In this document: one piece after another, positions 43,801 to 47,430 of the stretch | Layout: every line of letters starts with the position of its first letter | Position numbering within the stretch: position 1 is the first letter of the stretch | From: Uloborus plumipes | Taxonomy: Eukaryota; Arthropoda; Arachnida; Araneae; Uloboridae | Direction of reading: 5' to 3' | Assembly (NCBI GenBank): GCA_038373865.1 | Contig: JAXGGA010002244.1 | Location: forward strand, 1-64,000 | Length of the DNA: 64,000 nucleotides | The notes under the pieces: model-generated | What the model saw: only the letters and a program-made list of their open reading frames with translations | What the model was told of the DNA's origin: nothing | Database searches by the model: none | Made by a program: the position numbers and the translations under genes

Positions 43801-46800
43801 CAACAACTCACACGAGCCAGGAAAAACATACTGATGACTCCCTGTCCCACAGATCATCATCTGCGGGAGAGGAGGGCAATTACTCGGAAGAATTCGTCGA
43901 TGACCATGATTCCGACCAAAGCCATGACAGCAATAGAACGGTGCTCAACGAATCCACTGGGTCTTCTGAAATGGAATCATCGTCTGAAGCGCACTCCGTC
44001 GTGAATACCGGCTCCATAGACGAAGAGGTGGATGTCGAAAACTTCAAGTGTGACACCCCCAGTGGATGTCCTGCTCCTCAGTCAGATGCTTTTATCAAAA
44101 AGCTTATAGTTCCTGATAAAAATTCAGTGCCACACGATGTCGCTGGGTCTAATATTTCACAAGTGCCATTTTCCAATTCTAAGTCATCTAGTAGCTGTAA
44201 AGGAACACTTAAGGAAAAAGCAAAGTCAGAATTATTTATTGTGAATGTTGTCGATCATGTGTGCTCTTCGATACTTGATGAGGCTATCAAGACAATTATT
44301 TTTTTGAAAAGGAAAAATTTTGATTCTTACTATTTAAAAAGCTCTAATAGTTGCAATAAATCTGAAGTTGTGATTAAAAAATCATCTGTTTCTGTACAAA
44401 ATAAAGATGAAAAAGTTCTTGCAATTGTTAATAACTTAATGGGAAAATATTTAACTGATGCTATTTCATCTATTGTCAAAACATATCAGACATTTAAATC
44501 AAAATCTTTACAGAGAAATAATGAAACTAAGTATGCGGTATTTGAAGATACTAAAAATATGGGAAGCAGATCAGAGACTGATTTATCGCTACAAACTACT
44601 GATTTTCCGAGTTTGGTCGACAATTATGACCCATTAACGAGTCAATATCCTCAAACTCTCCAGGACTTAAATGACAATAGCATTTTCAACAAATCTGTTA
44701 ACTGGTTGGATGGTGCATTTTTAGCTTCCCCGAACGAATTTCAAGTGCAACAACTTGAGCAACAGCTGTTGCTCCAGCAGCAGTACTCTTTCTTCTACAG
44801 AAAAATCCCCAACAAGCCTCCTCCGCCATACACACCCCCATCAGCAGCAGGAGTACCAGCAATCTCTCTGGTTAGAGACAAACATGTGACCAAAGTTCAA
44901 GACATCAAATCCATCACCGAAAATATAAGCTACGTCCTGGACTATATTGTTGATGTGCTACTGGACGGTAAAAAACAGGGTCTTTCAATAAGCGAGATCT
45001 CGGCCCCAAAGTTCGAGAGCATTGCCGAAAGATTTGAGCTTGCCGATCCTAGTCAAGTGATTTTCATCGATTTAATATTTGATGTAACAAAAGAAATATT
45101 GCTTGAACTATTTAGGTGGGCATTTCATATTTTTATTAAGTTTGTAATTGTAAATATACCTTTAAAGTTTGTATATTAACCAGTGGTGTAGTTGAGAAGA
45201 GATTCTGCTTTTTAAGTTAATCGTCTTTTATTTGAGTGACACTAATAATAAAAACTGCAAGTGTTCCTCACCCTTTTTTTCCTGGTCTACCCCACTGGTA
45301 TTTTCATTTTGCCTTTACTATTACATATTTATTAATATTTTTGCTACTACGGAGATTCTTTTTCTCAATAACATGGGAAATATATATATAAGTTATTTGC
45401 ATTAAATAAGCTATAAAATAATTTTTTCGCTCAGCGGGCATATGTCCCATGGTCCTTTAGGGTTAACATGCACTAACACTATCGTCTTCAATTATCAAAA
45501 CAATTTCCTACAGAATACCATTCTTATTTTCCTTTTTCATCATATTTTTTGACTCGTTTTTTCATAAAAGATTACATTTTATAAAAAAATCACTTTGATA
45601 CTTTAACTTCAGTAAAATCAAAGCTATGAGCCATAAGTCTTTCGTAGCTTACATTAAGTCGTATCTGCAGTTCCATTAAAATTGAGTTATTGTCACCAGG
45701 TGGTTCTTTATAATATATTTTCAGTATATACAATGTTTTTTACCGTCATTTGAGTGTAGGGAATATTTTTTTTTTTTTTTTTAATGCTGAAGAAGTGGCA
45801 TTTAAATCAAACACATGGACACATAAAACTTGAAAAGCAGTATCTCATTTTAAGCTCAGTTATATATATGACTTTTGTACTTAGCACGGCAGTATAATGA
45901 TCCAAGTTCAAATTCTACACCCTACTGGTTTTATTCTCTTTTAGACTTGTTCAGGCCCATTTGCCTCTTGTCATAGAAAGTAAAAATAGTTGAACATTAT
46001 TTTTTTCTTTGTAACTGAAATAAAAAAATTTTATGGGTCTCAAAAACTTAAACTTCATAGTATATTTTTAGTTATGATATCCATCTTACAATTGAATAAC
46101 TTCCATTTATGAAATTCAAAATTATATGATTGTTGGTTTATATTTGATATCGCAGAAAAAAAAATATCTGAAAAAGTCTTTTTTCTTCTTTTTTAATCAA
46201 TAAACAATGTGCCATGTTTTCCACACACAATTGGCTATAATTTAAGCTCCAATTTTTGATTTGTATTCAATCATAAATATTTTTGTTTTTAATTTTAGAA
46301 GAGAAATAGGTAGACTAAATTTCTTTTGTTTTTGTTAAGAAAATCGTCCTAATATGATAACAAACTTGTCTTTTTGAGGGGCAGAGGCACATGTCATTTA
46401 TTTGAATCATTACTTTTTCTGACCTCGTTTATATTGCGTTTTCTGATATATCATGCTTCTTTTTTGTCTCCCGGAAGGCACCAAATTGTGAGGAGTTAGT
46501 GTTCTCATTTATTATTTTGTGAAGCGATTGCAGAACAACGTATTCATACCTTATTATTTACTTTTCTTGTAACAGTGAGACAGATCCAGAACCCCAGCCT
46601 TGGCTAAGGGCTAGAAAACTCACACCAAAGCCAGCATTTCCTATGGACAAGAACCGATTGATGAAAGTACTGGAGAAAGAAGTTCAACTCGCCCTGAAAC
46701 TTACTTCTCAGAACTCGAAAATGCCCCGGAGGAAGCAAACTCTGTGGTCCGCGATGAAGTTGGGACGTAAAAAGAGGGACTTTGTCGACACCATTCTCAT

Positions 46801-46951
46801 CAAGGAGCTGAAAGAAGAGGAACCGGAGTGGGTGAATTACGATCAGGATGAAGTCACGGTGAAGTTTCAAATTGCAGATTATATATTCAGCCTCTTGGTT
46901 GACGATACGGTGAAGGTTTTTCAATCGCTTCAACACAAATGCCATCAGTGA
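1705..46951 (+). CDS. CEP350: CEP350-like centrosome scaffold gene, 27 exons, 5' end outside window
   Basis: Overview of the gene; exons are listed separately. Human CEP350 is a large centriole and basal-body scaffold that recruits FOP (CEP43) and CEP19 and anchors microtubules; that role is known for the family and inferred here. The 27 exons encode about 2368 residues in this window. Most of the chain is Ser/Thr/Glu/Lys-rich and looks disordered, broken by conserved helical blocks: exon 2 (about residues 59-131), exon 11 (about 816-862), exons 14-15 (about 1003-1149), exon 19 (about 1285-1348), exons 23-24 (about 1555-1666) and the C-terminal domain (about 2140-2368). Human CEP350 is about 3117 residues, so roughly the first quarter should lie upstream of position 1. 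All splice phases agree, with no frameshift or internal stop, so the gene looks intact. No CAP-Gly domain is visible. Exon borders are from sequence alone, and a small or alternative exon could be missed. Confidence 0.9.
2083..2485 (+). mobile_element. Helitron-like element, 5' part of family with copy at 39554
   Basis: Starts TCTATATACATAAAAGAC and runs closely parallel to 39554-39950 (shared pieces such as ACTGGACCGATTTTAACCAT and GATAGCTACAGTAACAGGGA). The 3' CTAGT end is absent, so the copy is truncated. Lies in the intron between exons A and B. Confidence 0.75.
2629..3525 (+). mobile_element. mariner-type DNA transposon relic (897 bp, TA duplication)
   Basis: Termini read CAGGGTGCGACAGAGAAACT on the left and the complement of CAGGGTGCGGCGGAGAAACT on the right (18 of 20 match), each flanked by TA (2627-2628 and 3526-3527). 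TA target duplication and a transposase of the Tc1/mariner superfamily inside place it in that group. It sits inside the 2.1-kb intron after exon A. Confidence 0.88.
2762..3349 (+). pseudogene. mariner-like transposase with internal deletion (DUF4817-type N-terminus)
   Basis: Begins MRWTKEQRAFAAESYFSNN, a helix-turn-helix N-terminus of the kind called DUF4817, followed by LRSPRRSARKHAAALGIFDW (second DNA-binding helix region). It then jumps to SSDLTLWDYFLWGYLKSIVY, the block around the third catalytic Asp. The middle of the usual ~350-residue protein, with the first two catalytic Asp residues, is missing, so 196 residues remain in one open frame. It cannot be an active transposase. GC content is clearly higher than in surrounding DNA, suggesting fairly recent arrival. 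Confidence 0.85.
3715..3757 (+). mobile_element. Helitron-like 3' terminus fragment
   Basis: Contains a GC-rich palindrome (CCCGGGCAAGGCCGGGTACC) directly followed by CGGCTAGT, the same hairpin-plus-CTAGT arrangement seen at the ends of the full elements in this window. Upstream part not recognisable. Confidence 0.5.
3966..4186 (+). CDS. CEP350: CEP350 exon B, basic helix
   Basis: Acceptor follows cttatag; donor chosen is AAA|GTATGC (a second in-phase donor, CCT|GTAAAA, lies 6 nt earlier). Encodes SPKVRHYDVEKVRDYIQKK and then a Lys/Arg/Glu-rich helix. A motif of the type (R/K)xYDxxxVRxYIxxxxxER is, as I recall it, shared with vertebrate CEP350, which makes this one of the better identity anchors near the 5' side. 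Confidence 0.85.
4257..6223. mobile_element. probable non-autonomous DNA transposon (about 1.97 kb)
   Basis: Left end CAGGGTTCGCGTTTACC and right end (complement) CAGTGTTCGCGCTGACC form a terminal inverted repeat, and GGGTCCCTGGGACCC-like motifs recur inside both ends. TCATC flanks both sides (4252-4256 and 6224-6228), a possible 5-bp duplication. No coding frame inside; AT-rich filler. Superfamily not assigned. Confidence 0.5.
6224..7321. other. CEP350 intron DNA, no gene seen
   Basis: AT-rich, homopolymer-rich DNA between two transposons in the 4.9-kb intron after exon B. Nothing recognisable. Confidence 0.6.
7322..8883. mobile_element. Tc1/mariner-type foldback element, 1562-bp palindrome
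   Basis: Ends in CACTAGGTGGCCAAAAGTAT and its complement, flanked by TA (7320-7321, 8884-8885). The two arms (about 7322-7990 and 8225-8883) are inverted copies of each other over roughly 670 bp with scattered differences. A third copy of the terminus, in right-end orientation, lies at about 8065-8088, so the left 767 bp is itself a complete-looking short element. Open frames here (minus 7682-8002, plus 8238-8435) are the same arm read twice, not genes. Confidence 0.85.
9112..9625 (+). CDS. CEP350: CEP350 exon C, disordered
   Basis: Acceptor ttttgtag, donor CCAA|GTAAGT; enters in phase 0, leaves with 1 nt. About 171 residues, polar and Ser/Asn/Glu-rich, ending in a short proline run (EAKAPPP). 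No fold is predicted by eye. Open over its whole length, unlike the surrounding AT-rich intron. Confidence 0.8.
9626..10619. other. CEP350 intron between exons C and D
   Basis: AT-rich with a G-run near 9886. No transposon ends or coding signal recognised. Confidence 0.6.
10620..10895 (+). CDS. CEP350: CEP350 exon D
   Basis: Acceptor ttcttttag, donor TCTG|GTATGT. Encodes IFESKQCETLKNLMKSIDVLI followed by a proline-rich stretch and a Ser/Asn-rich linker. The first 45 residues look helical. Phase joins (1 nt carried in and 1 nt carried out) agree with both neighbours. Confidence 0.8.
11016..11134 (+). CDS. CEP350: CEP350 exon E
   Basis: Acceptor ctttatag, donor AGT|GTAAGA. Encodes IGDINELYSRIMNKEADSIQ and an acidic Ser-rich tail, about 39 residues. 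The open frame runs past the donor to 11248 but loses polar character there, so the donor at 11135 is preferred. Confidence 0.75.
11878..11943 (+). CDS. CEP350: CEP350 microexon F (22 residues)
   Basis: A 66-nt symmetric exon (phase 0 in and out) with acceptor ctctttttag and donor GCT|GTGAGT. Encodes the acidic peptide VSDDDLIEESLTSDEENVV and three more residues. It is short, so support comes from strong splice sites and an open frame. Being symmetric, it could be skipped without a frameshift. Confidence 0.6.
11944..13111. other. CEP350 intron between exons F and G
   Basis: 12430-12780 is less AT-rich than its surroundings and may be an old repeat, but no family or frame is recognisable. A (GT)n-like stretch lies near 12916-12940. 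Confidence 0.5.
13112..13232 (+). CDS. CEP350: CEP350 exon G
   Basis: Acceptor ttctatttcag, donor TTTGG|GTAACT; enters phase 0, leaves with 1 nt. Encodes about 40 residues including SPPKIPDPFNVINTWNRKPL. The hydrophobic DPFNVINTW stretch suggests a short binding motif within otherwise disordered chain. Confidence 0.78.
13456..14939 (+). mobile_element. Helitron-like element (1484 bp)
   Basis: Begins TCTATATATATAAAGATGAC and ends ...GTACTGCTAGT with host A before and T after, the arrangement of Helentron/Helitron elements inserted between A and T. No long coding frame, so non-autonomous. Lies in the 3.1-kb intron before exon H. Confidence 0.78.
14940..15850. other. CEP350 intron DNA before exon H, no gene seen
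   Basis: Follows the Helitron-like element. No recognisable repeat ends or coding frame; the open frame at 15508-15693 looks like chance. Confidence 0.5.
15851..16110. mobile_element. possible MITE with inverted ends
   Basis: Left part contains CCATGCCGCAAAAAAGCCGC and the right part, complemented, CCATACCACGAAAAAGCCGC, both followed by a similar GTC/ATTTTGTC stretch; outer ends read CACTGTTGCC and (complement) CACTACTGGG. Target duplication not clear. Confidence 0.45.
16318..17128 (+). CDS. CEP350: CEP350 large Ser-rich exon H
   Basis: Acceptor gatttcag, donor TTTAAG|GTATGT. About 270 residues, starting LLQPHQQQYFESF and continuing with extreme Ser/Asn/Glu richness (for example SHSGSESGSHKMESGSHLSS). 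Looks fully disordered and a likely phosphorylation substrate; no domain is recognised. The reverse strand open frame here is a composition shadow. Confidence 0.85.
17129..18019. other. CEP350 intron between exons H and I
   Basis: Contains a purine/G-rich patch (17330-17540, with an 11-G run near 17458) and otherwise AT-rich DNA. No element identified. Confidence 0.5.
18020..18059 (+). CDS. CEP350: CEP350 microexon I
   Basis: 40 nt, acceptor aatttttag, donor CCA|GTAATG. Enters with 1 nt completing an Arg codon from exon H and leaves phase 0. Encodes KEDSTHLPGEDSP. The pairing of phases on both sides is the main support. Confidence 0.65.
18306..18410 (+). CDS. CEP350: CEP350 exon J
   Basis: Acceptor cttttttag, donor TTG|GTAATT; 105 nt, phase 0 on both sides. 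Encodes ENVLNASQAIPSTITIDFTQ and then PVRLTLSSRIEEPLL, a beta-like short segment. The following intron holds a Helitron-like element (18437-19392) only 26 nt past the donor. Confidence 0.75.
18437..19392 (-). mobile_element. Helitron-like element (956 bp) with coding remnant
   Basis: In minus orientation begins TCTATATATATAAAAATGAG and ends in a CCGGGC hairpin followed by AAAGCTAGT. Host bases A and T flank it. Contains the remnant of a Helitron N-terminal coding region, so it derives from an autonomous element. Inserted 26 nt after the donor of exon J. Confidence 0.82.
18513..18856 (-). pseudogene. Helitron replicase-helicase N-terminus, frameshifted
   Basis: Starts MPPKKRKAIGQVHPKAK, shifts frame, then continues KTAEKRENESPEERNRRL and SNEQREYRLRDLRDRATRSR. 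The repeated 'E(S/T)xEQRxxRLxxxRxR' units are typical of the basic N-terminal region of Helitron Rep/Hel proteins (known family feature). The Rep and helicase domains are gone. Confidence 0.72.
19863..20335 (-). mobile_element. CR1-type LINE, 3' end
   Basis: On the minus strand encodes YSLEQRRTRGDMIQLFKFIK and NYYFSRVVGTWNSLPEEAVR, the C-terminal end of a CR1-like reverse transcriptase, then a short 3' UTR and a microsatellite-like tail (TTTGTATA repeats at 19863-19905), as CR1 3' ends have. 5'-truncated, like most LINE copies. A related copy lies at 51452-52270. Confidence 0.82.
20487..20627 (+). CDS. CEP350: CEP350 exon K, Ala-rich helix
   Basis: Acceptor gtttattag, donor AAA|GTAGGT; 141 nt, phase 0 both sides. 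Encodes 47 residues including FVRKVASEAAAAAAKSAV, a strongly helical Ala-rich segment that ends in a Ser/Lys run. A helix of this type occurs in vertebrate CEP350 as I recall it. Confidence 0.82.
20908..21244 (+). CDS. CEP350: CEP350 exon L, Ser/Lys-rich
   Basis: Acceptor tcattttag, donor GTCA|GTAAGT; leaves with 1 nt. About 112 residues with dense Ser/Lys (KSNRKKSKHSISNTSSKHDE) and then an acidic stretch. Disordered by eye; basic and acidic halves are clearly separated. Confidence 0.8.
21524..21640 (+). repeat. dispersed repeat R1, diverged copy
   Basis: Related to the repeats at 51298 and 52398: shares CCAGGGCTAAGG, GACTGCA(A/G)TTTCGTG and their spacing. More diverged than the other two. 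Lies in the intron between exons L and M. Confidence 0.5.
21856..21938 (+). CDS. CEP350: CEP350 exon M
   Basis: 83 nt, acceptor tttctctag, donor AAT|GTAAGC. Encodes EKISERSNKRKISGNLSSP and then SPASLSDN. The Ser-Pro-rich end resembles proline-directed phosphorylation sites (inference). Phase agrees with both neighbours. Confidence 0.75.
22161..22390 (+). CDS. CEP350: CEP350 exon N, start of central coiled coil
   Basis: Acceptor ttttttctag, donor AAAAA|GTAAAT; leaves with 2 nt. After a Ser-rich lead it encodes SFARLALDVVKGMSHDKQLS and a heptad-like helix (REKLSFLQMQEKIITEKAR) ending RLLELCKK. Together with exon O this corresponds to the vertebrate CEP350 coiled coil with the 'LRLREKALKEKTKAEL' type motif. 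Strong identity anchor. Confidence 0.88.
22512..22540. repeat. CTTT microsatellite
   Basis: Perfect tetranucleotide repeat of CTTT units followed by a T-rich run in the intron after exon N. Confidence 0.8.
22699..24300 (-). mobile_element. interspersed element with CTAGT terminus (about 1.6 kb)
   Basis: One end (minus orientation) is a CCGGGTATTTTTGCTAGT hairpin type as in the Helitron-like copies; the other end carries the phrase ATCAAAATCCATTCAGTAGT, a (CATC)n run and TTTCGCATATATAATAGTAG, which look like RTE-type tails. It may be a composite or one family with mixed features. No intact coding frame. Lies between exons N and O. Confidence 0.55.
24301..25592. other. CEP350 intron before exon O, no gene seen
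   Basis: AT-rich DNA with no recognised element after the CTAGT-type repeat. Confidence 0.5.
25593..25801 (+). CDS. CEP350: CEP350 exon O, central coiled coil
   Basis: Acceptor tttaatgtag, donor AATA|GTAAGC. Continues the coiled coil: KLHDKGKEREVTAIKKLQNE, then ILRLRQEKAELQYRQEACRS. The order 'KxLHDKG...IKKxQ...LRLxQEKAE' matches vertebrate CEP350. The intron before it (3.2 kb) contains a large interspersed repeat, so this helix is split by transposon-filled DNA. Confidence 0.88.
25802..26875. other. CEP350 intron after exon O, no gene seen
   Basis: Mixed composition; the part from about 26580 to 26870 is less AT-rich and may be an old repeat, but no ends are visible. Confidence 0.5.
26884..27056 (+). 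mobile_element. hAT-like MITE, family M, copy 1
   Basis: Ends CAGGCCTGTCATTT and (complement) CAGGGACGTCATTT; flanked by exact 8-bp duplication TGTGGGAT (26876-26883, 27057-27064). 173 bp, with an internal C-rich run and TCAATTGCCCCC. The 8-bp duplication and CAG ends fit hAT. Other copies lie at 42462-43003 and 48631. Confidence 0.85.
27664..27782 (+). CDS. CEP350: CEP350 exon P
   Basis: Acceptor tttttacgtag, donor GTG|GTATGA; leaves phase 0. Encodes about 39 residues, KEKGHASKLASQDKLKEVSR followed by a Ser run and SNDEQIV. Polar linker with no recognisable domain. Confidence 0.72.
27890..28737. mobile_element. non-autonomous hAT-type element (848 bp)
   Basis: Ends CAGTGGTCGGAAGTAGTG and (complement) CAGTGGTTGGAAAAACTG. 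Flanked by TATGAAAG (27882-27889) and TATGTAAG (28738-28745), an 8-bp duplication with one change. Subterminal DNA is full of GTAGTTTGTAGC-like motifs in both orientations, as in hAT elements. No transposase. Confidence 0.85.
29554..29650 (+). CDS. CEP350: CEP350 exon Q
   Basis: 97 nt, acceptor tttgtttcag, donor CCTGG|GTAAAG; enters phase 0, leaves with 1 nt. Encodes LVKISSFFFEEEEGVISEVP and then EMLRGLASNSSL. The FFFEEEE start is unusual and lies in a T-rich tract, so a different acceptor further in is possible; phase agreement favours this one. Confidence 0.6.
29651..31471. other. CEP350 intron between exons Q and R, no gene seen
   Basis: AT-rich with long T runs (30060, 30480) and an 11-12 G run near 30900. 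No transposon recognised. Confidence 0.6.
31472..31661 (+). CDS. CEP350: CEP350 exon R
   Basis: Acceptor tgattttcag, donor AAAAG|GTATTA; leaves with 2 nt. About 62 Ser/Pro/Gln-rich residues (SYSKSHQSSPSATYSPSNMG) ending in FQGLKKLEASK, which starts the helix continued in exon S. Confidence 0.8.
32346..32536 (+). CDS. CEP350: CEP350 exon S, conserved helix
   Basis: Acceptor ttctaacag, donor AACA|GTATGC. Encodes HLTKREQRILQRRKHVESLL, then QWHKKLDSEEMAVRELEQKA. This 'LTxREQ+xxxRRKxxExLLxWxxxLDxEE' block matches a well conserved helix of vertebrate CEP350 and is one of the strongest identity anchors. The open frame runs 17 nt beyond the donor to a stop, which would truncate the protein if the intron were retained. 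Confidence 0.9.
32537..34932. other. CEP350 intron between exons S and T, no gene seen
   Basis: 2.4 kb of AT-rich DNA with only the 29-bp tandem duplication at 34740 as recognisable structure. Confidence 0.6.
34740..34797 (+). repeat. 29-bp tandem duplication
   Basis: Two adjacent copies of a unit beginning AAGTTTTGTGATT and ending AATTATCCCTT, one base different. In the intron before exon T. Confidence 0.85.
34933..35194 (+). CDS. CEP350: CEP350 exon T
   Basis: Acceptor ttgatttcag, donor GCAAG|GTATGT; enters with 2 nt, leaves with 2 nt. About 87 Ser/Thr/Glu-rich residues (KTEPVGQSTPPPEAKVSFSS); disordered, no domain. The 2.4-kb intron before it contains no recognisable gene. Confidence 0.8.
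35976..36095 (+). CDS. CEP350: CEP350 exon U
   Basis: 120 nt, acceptor cactcgcag, donor TCAT|GTAAGT. Enters with 1 nt and leaves with 2 nt of an Ile codon. Encodes SLKEDIKSGSSATSVHTVDA and an acidic tail EEEIIGDEVSSIV. Confidence 0.72.
36366..36601 (+). CDS. CEP350: CEP350 exon V
   Basis: Acceptor attttcag, donor TTCAG|GTTTGT; leaves with 1 nt. Encodes SPSLKDRSSNSDVYSESFES and then a basic/Ser stretch (VPRNMRRHDSSGSDDSYTIS). The 'YSESFES' and 'SGSDDSYTISHSE' pieces resemble the Ser/Asp segments just before the conserved coiled coil in vertebrate CEP350. It has no internal Met, so it is easily overlooked. Confidence 0.8.
36602..38324. other. introns flanking exon W, no repeat identified
   Basis: Apart from exon W (37230-37390), AT-rich intron with poly-T and CT-rich tracts near 38110. 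Open frames at 37022-37439 on the minus strand are shadows of exon W. Confidence 0.6.
37230..37390 (+). CDS. CEP350: CEP350 exon W, conserved coiled coil
   Basis: Acceptor ttttgtgcag, donor GAA|GTAAGT; phase 0 out. Encodes SDIEVRIHALAEELRRRKAE and then AEKLKREQKKKYREQLKEKE. Vertebrate CEP350 has the same arrangement 'IEGRIQALKDELRKRKxxxxxLKKEQKKRxKERLKxQE' as I recall it. Very strong identity anchor. Confidence 0.93.
38325..38501 (+). CDS. CEP350: CEP350 exon X, coiled-coil end
   Basis: Acceptor tattacttag, donor GAA|GTAAGT; 177 nt, symmetric phase 0. Encodes AYNQYIQQTKHQIESAVSLP, continuing the coil of exon W (vertebrate counterpart 'xSYDEFIKKTExEL'), then a basic linker KPQIKWPRPEKILESRRLRK. 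Confidence 0.9.
39554..40184 (+). mobile_element. Helitron-like element (631 bp), full length
   Basis: Starts TCTATATACATAAAAGACTA and ends CAACGCCGGGCACATCAGC-TAGT, with hairpin before CTAGT; host A and A flank. Closely related to 2083-2485. No coding frame. Lies between exons X and Y. Confidence 0.8.
40480..40519 (+). CDS. CEP350: CEP350 microexon Y
   Basis: 40 nt, acceptor ttttcacag, donor ATCAG|GTAAAT. Encodes KKSAEMNGSSPES. It bridges phase 0 (exon X) to phase 1 (exon Z), so an exon of 3n+1 length is required between them; this fits exactly. Confidence 0.68.
40611..42057. repeat. composite repeat bounded by inverted repeats
   Basis: Left AATGTGAAGTTTTAATCCAA (40611-40646) and the right complement (41995-42030) match at 34 of 36 bases. 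A second perfect 23-bp hairpin stem (41965-41987 with 42035-42057) encloses the right copy. Between them lie three ~150-bp tandem units and three GTCACACACGTAAGGC motifs. It could be a large non-autonomous transposon. No coding frame is convincing. Confidence 0.55.
40740..41165 (+). repeat. three tandem ~150-bp units
   Basis: Units start around 40740, 40890 and 41040 and share CTCGCCGAGATC, CAAATCGGACTGTTTACTCA and GGTTCAAAGTTGAAC-type phrases. The phase marker CCTCGCCGAG occurs at 40792 and 40939, and as CTTCGCTGAG at 41091. Ends in a G-run and (GACA)n. Confidence 0.82.
42527..42692 (-). mobile_element. hAT-like MITE, family M, inner copy 1
   Basis: Minus-orientation copy, CAGGGACGTCATTT on the left end and AAATGACGGGCCTG on the right end, flanked by exact 8-bp duplication CATTCAAT (42519-42526, 42693-42700). 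Inserted into the outer copy. Confidence 0.85.
42798..42975 (+). mobile_element. hAT-like MITE, family M, inner copy 2
   Basis: Plus-orientation copy starting CAGGCCTGACATTT, flanked by exact 8-bp duplication TCCCTAAC (42790-42797, 42976-42983). More diverged internally than copy 1. Inserted into the outer copy. Confidence 0.82.
43423..45115 (+). CDS. CEP350: CEP350 largest exon Z
   Basis: 1693 nt, acceptor atcttttctag, donor TTTAG|GTGGGC. The first ~220 residues are Ser/Glu/Asp-rich and disordered. A helical block with VVDHVCSSILDEAIKTI follows, then a Gln-rich helix (QLEQQLLLQQQYSFFYRK) with IPNKPPPPYTPP, and finally a folded-looking end (YVLDYIVDVLLDG ... VIFIDLIFDVTKEILLELF). The last part matches the vertebrate 'KQAVFDLTKEIFEEIF' segment. 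A CAP-Gly domain, expected near here in vertebrates, is missing. Reading past the donor would add a hydrophobic tail and a stop at 45177. Confidence 0.92.
45116..46575. other. last CEP350 intron
   Basis: Holds the short relative of the SUCO-intron transposon at 45640-45900; the rest is AT-rich without recognisable features. Confidence 0.6.
45640..45900. mobile_element. short relative of the 58.5-62.7 kb element (MITE)
   Basis: Left part AAGTCGTATCTGCAGTTCCA then GAGTTATTGTCACCAGGTGG matches the left terminal repeat of the big element (AAGTCGTATCTGCAC, GAGTTATTGTCACTGGGTG). The right part GTACTTAGCACGGCAGTA is the inverted terminus. No coding sequence. Lies in the last CEP350 intron. Confidence 0.65.
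46576..46951 (+). CDS. CEP350: CEP350 terminal exon, conserved C-terminal domain
   Basis: Acceptor ttgtaacag; ends at TGA 46949-46951. Encodes ETDPEPQPWLRARKLTPKP, then MKLGRKKRDFVDTILIKELK and EEEPEWVNYDQDEVTVKFQI. The vertebrate C-terminus has 'MKFGRKKRDRVDHILVQELHEEEAQWVNYDEDE', so identity is very secure. No canonical AATAAA signal was seen in the first ~150 nt after the stop. Confidence 0.95.
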
Positions 46952-47430
46952 TTCAAAAGGGAAAAAATGCTTCACAGCTGCTTATAATCAAAGTATGTAC
47001 TTAAATAATGAGTCAGTAATTTGAAATCTAAGTACTTGTACATTGTAAAAAAATATATTTGTATGTATTTCATTCAAAAAGTCAGAGGTGTCGGCAAGGG
47101 GAAATTAAGGGATAGATAGCATCCCTCCCCCTGTATTTTTAAACAAAAGCGTTCTTCGCCCTTCTTAATTTTAATGTTTTTAATTTTAATATCCCTTGTG
47201 CATCTGTATGCAATTCTGTCCCAACCTACCTTTTTTTTCTCAGAGCTACACCAGTTCAAACAGTCTTTTTTTTAAATTGCATTGTGTATCTCATATTTCT
47301 TTTACTATGTGTTTAACCTTTAGGAACCGGGCGGTACACATGTTGTACCATAAGTCTTTTTCCTTTAGAGGACGGGGTTGAAATTTTCACTGAGCCCTTT
47401 GGAGCCGGGGATTTTTTCAAGGTTTCATAC

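Noticed and set aside
46604..46975. Minus-strand 123-codon frame over the last CEP350 exon
   Set aside because: Antisense shadow; the plus frame matches the highly conserved CEP350 C-terminus.
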